Source of the DNA: Nakamurella flavida
GTDB taxonomy: Bacteria; Actinomycetota; Actinomycetes; Mycobacteriales; Nakamurellaceae
Length of the DNA stretch: 64,000 nucleotides
NCBI RefSeq assembly: GCF_030811475.1
Contig: NZ_JAUSQV010000001.1
Location: 2,503,501 to 2,567,500 of the forward strand
Reading direction: 5' to 3'
Shown: positions 62,008-64,000 of the stretch, one piece after another
Layout of the letters: the number at the start of each line of letters is the position of its first letter
Position numbering within the stretch: the first letter of the stretch is position 1
Program-made: the position numbers and the translations under genes
Notes under the pieces: model-generated
What the model was told of the DNA's origin: nothing
Databases searched by the model: none
The model's input: only the letters and a program-made list of their open reading frames with translations

Positions 62008-62788
62008 GTGCAACTGCTCCTGCCCGACGGCTCCGACCAGGCCGCGGACGCGCTCGCCGCCGGCGCCCTCGTTCGAGCGGCTTCGCCACCTATCCTCCGC
62101 CCTCGCCGCCCGCGGGGACGACGCGACCATCCGCGCGGTCAACGCCATGAAGGGTCGGCCATCCGGCCAGGTCGGCAGCATCACCGGCCCGCCGGAGCTC
62201 ACCAGCACCGTCCTGAACCTCGACCGACTGTCGATGAGTCGGGCCACCGCCGACGCGATCATCGCGGCGCTGTTTGCGCTCGGCCCGTTCGGCTTCCGCG
62301 CCCCCGCCGCCACCGGCCTGCCGCGCCTGCTGACCAGCACGGGCGGGGACCTGACCACCGCGCAGATCGTCGGCCCCGGCCACGCCTGCCCCAGCAACGC
62401 GTTCCTGCGCCGCGCCTGGCAGCAGACCGGGCCGCTGTTCGTCACCTCGGCCAACCAGTCCCGGCACCGCACCGGCGCCGCAGACACCCCGGCGCACTTC
62501 CGCGCCGACGGCCTGCCGGAAGACTTCGGCCACGTCCCCCGGTTCGTGCTGCTCGCCCACCCAGACGAAGCCGCCGCGCGCGCCCGGTACCCGCTGCACG
62601 AGCCGATGTCCGTGCTGGCTCTGCACCGGGTGACGCAGGAGGCGGGTCGATCGCACCTCACCCTGGAACGCCACGGCTCACTCCCGGTCGAGCACATCCG
62701 GGCAGTGCTGGACGAGTTCGGCTTCGGCGTCACCCTCGGCCCGCACGCCCGGACCAGACTTCAGCAGCGGGATTACGGCGTCAGCTGA
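62008..62788 (+). pseudogene. Frameshifted Sua5/YciO/YrdC-like gene
   Basis: GTG at 62008 follows an excellent AGGAGG site. Frame one reads LLLPDGSDQAADALAAGAL and then loses sense at about 62071; another frame continues as FERLRHLSSALAARGDD, AVNAMKGRPSGQVGS, PFGFRAPAATGLPRLL and GPLFVTSANQS to 62788. K-G-R-P and T-S-A-N-x-S are motifs of the threonylcarbamoyl-AMP synthase family. Removing one base near 62071 restores about 259 codons. It may be a true pseudogene or a sequence error. Its end overlaps the converging PP2C gene by 8 bp. Confidence 0.65.
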
Positions 62789-63965
62789 CCCTGCGGATGA
62801 CCAGCGCGGTGATGTCCTTGGTCCGGGCCTGCTCACCGGCCATCGCCCCGAGCCGCGCGACCACCTCGCCGGCGTCGTTCGAGGATCGGACCATGGCCTC
62901 GAGATCGCTCAGGTGCCGCAGCGAGCCGTCCCACAGGCCGAGCAGGCCGTCGGTGAACACCAGCACGGTGTCGCCGATCTCCAGCCACAGGCTGTTCGGG
63001 GTGGCGCCCGACCCGTCGACGATGCCGAACGGCAGGTCGCGCGTCGGCAGGTGCCGGTGCCCGCCCCATGCCCGCACCACGACCATCAGGCCCAGGCCCG
63101 CGTCCAGGAACTCCAGCCAGCCGTCCCGGTTGAGCCGGGCGTGGAAGAGGGTGGCGTACGAGTCGGTGCGGTGCAGGTCCTTCTCGACCAACGCGCACGC
63201 CTCTGTCACCACCGTCGGGAACGGCACGTGCCGGGCCAGCGCCCGCACGGTGGCCCGGACGGTCGCGGCGAGCAGGCCGGCGACCTCACCCTTGTTCATC
63301 ACGTCGCCGAGGGTGACCTCGATGCCGTCCGGCACCGTCCGCCAGTCGGCGAAGTCGCCGCGCAGGCCGAGCGTGGGCACGGAGAGCTCGGCGAACTGGA
63401 ACCCGGGAAGCTCCGGCAGATCGGCGGCGGTGAGGGTCTGCTGCACGGCGCTGGCGTGGTCGAGGCGTTCCGCGGTGGACAGCTCCAGCTCGACCCACCG
63501 GGCCATCTCCTCGAGCAGGTCGACCTGCGCCGGCCCGAACTCGCGCGGCTGGGTGTCCATCACGCACAGCGCACCGATGCGGTGCCCCCCGGATACCGTC
63601 AGCGGGAACCCGGCGTAGAAGCGGAGATGGGGATCGCCGGTCACCAGCGGGCTACCGGAGAAGCGCGGGTCCTCGTCGGCGTCCGCGACGATCAACGCGG
63701 TCGGCATCGTGACGGTCGTCCCGCAGAAGGTGTGCGCCCGGGGAGCGTCGGCCACCGCGCCCTGCCCTGACTTGATGAACTGCCGGTCCGCACCGATCAA
63801 CGAGACCGCGGCGATGGGCATGTCGAAGATCTCCCGGGCCAACCGCGTGATGCGGTCGAAGCGTTCCTCCGGCGGAGTGTCCATCAGGCGCAGCTCCCGC
63901 AGGGCGCTCAGCCTGTCCACCTCGACGGCGTTCGCCGGGGTCGACCTGATCGCGTCCAGCTCCAT
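62781..63965 (-). CDS. GAF-domain PP2C (SpoIIE-type) phosphatase
   Basis: A 394-aa signalling phosphatase. A GAF domain covers about residues 20-165 (FDMPIAAVSLIGADRQFIKS, GALCVMDTQPREF). The SpoIIE/RsbU PP2C domain covers about 190-394, with GDVMNKG and DGLLG carrying the metal Asp residues and TKDITALVIR at the end. DFADWRTVPDG replaces the more usual GGDWYD, so one metal site is atypical. Such proteins dephosphorylate anti-anti-sigma factors. ATG at 63965 follows GGGAGGA. Confidence 0.88.
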   Translation of the reverse strand: MELDAIRSTPANAVEVDRLSALRELRLMDTPPEERFDRITRLAREIFDMPIAAVSLIGADRQFIKSGQGAVADAPRAHTFCGTTVTMPTALIVADADEDPRFSGSPLVTGDPHLRFYAGFPLTVSGGHRIGALCVMDTQPREFGPAQVDLLEEMARWVELELSTAERLDHASAVQQTLTAADLPELPGFQFAELSVPTLGLRGDFADWRTVPDGIEVTLGDVMNKGEVAGLLAATVRATVRALARHVPFPTVVTEACALVEKDLHRTDSYATLFHARLNRDGWLEFLDAGLGLMVVVRAWGGHRHLPTRDLPFGIVDGSGATPNSLWLEIGDTVLVFTDGLLGLWDGSLRHLSDLEAMVRSSNDAGEVVARLGAMAGEQARTKDITALVIRRVS

Positions 63966-64000
63966 GCCCGTCCTCCCGTCCACCGGACACACAGCGTCCG

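Overview
The window is high-GC DNA with strong G/C preference at third codon positions, many GTG starts, long runs of ATGA/GTGA-overlapping genes, TANNNT-type -10 boxes very close to start codons, and the actinobacterial tRNA-Ile / DLW-39 / tRNA-Ala block near the right end. This points to an Actinomycetota chromosome. Genus cannot be resolved from the sequence; a Nakamurella/Geodermatophilus-like soil actinobacterium would fit. No rRNA, CRISPR array, integrase or transposase was seen.

Left part (1-23.5 kb), ordinary metabolic chromosome. An esterase, a quinone-reductase-like MDR enzyme, a DJ-1/PfpI protein and a photolyase-family protein with inverted domain order come first. A large leftward block (4.7-15.9 kb) follows: GMC/pyranose-oxidase-like flavoenzyme, ROK sugar kinase, Gfo/Idh/MocA oxidoreductase, sugar-phosphate isomerase/epimerase, a complete Dpp/Opp-type ABC importer (one polypeptide fuses permease and ATPase) and a ROK repressor with operator-like palindromes upstream. 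It reads as a catabolic locus for an oxidised sugar or glycoside. Next come an alpha/beta hydrolase-BVMO-SDR operon, a PIG-L deacetylase, a Nudix hydrolase, a MarR-MFS pair and a general stress protein.

Middle (23.5-44.3 kb): an orphan solute-binding protein with a NodB-type deacetylase and a YtcJ-like amidohydrolase, divergent from a double Lrp regulator; a DUF1190/ATP-grasp/DUF350 operon like E. coli yjfKLMC; a multicopper oxidase lipoprotein; two secondary transporters; a metallophosphoesterase; a cNMP/CBS/DUF294 protein; an Ala-rich membrane protein with a sunset domain; and a FUSC-family membrane protein.

Right part (44.3-61.4 kb), an accessory island ending 22 bp from the 3' end of tRNA-Ala. 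It carries a giant secreted RHS toxin (transglycosylase domain, golvesin-like domain, RHS repeats, GIY-YIG-like nuclease tip) split by one frameshift, its Imm26-like immunity gene, a frameshifted lipoprotein, a Vsr endonuclease, a decayed GNAT gene, small secreted proteins, a decayed toprim primase, and a divergent MazG / nuclease-helicase (DUF2075) pair that looks like a defence module. Base composition drops and reading frames are broken here, as expected for transferred and partly decaying DNA.

Right end (61.4-64 kb): tRNA-Ala(TGC), DLW-39 small protein, tRNA-Ile(GAT), a frameshifted Sua5/YrdC-like gene and a GAF-PP2C phosphatase.
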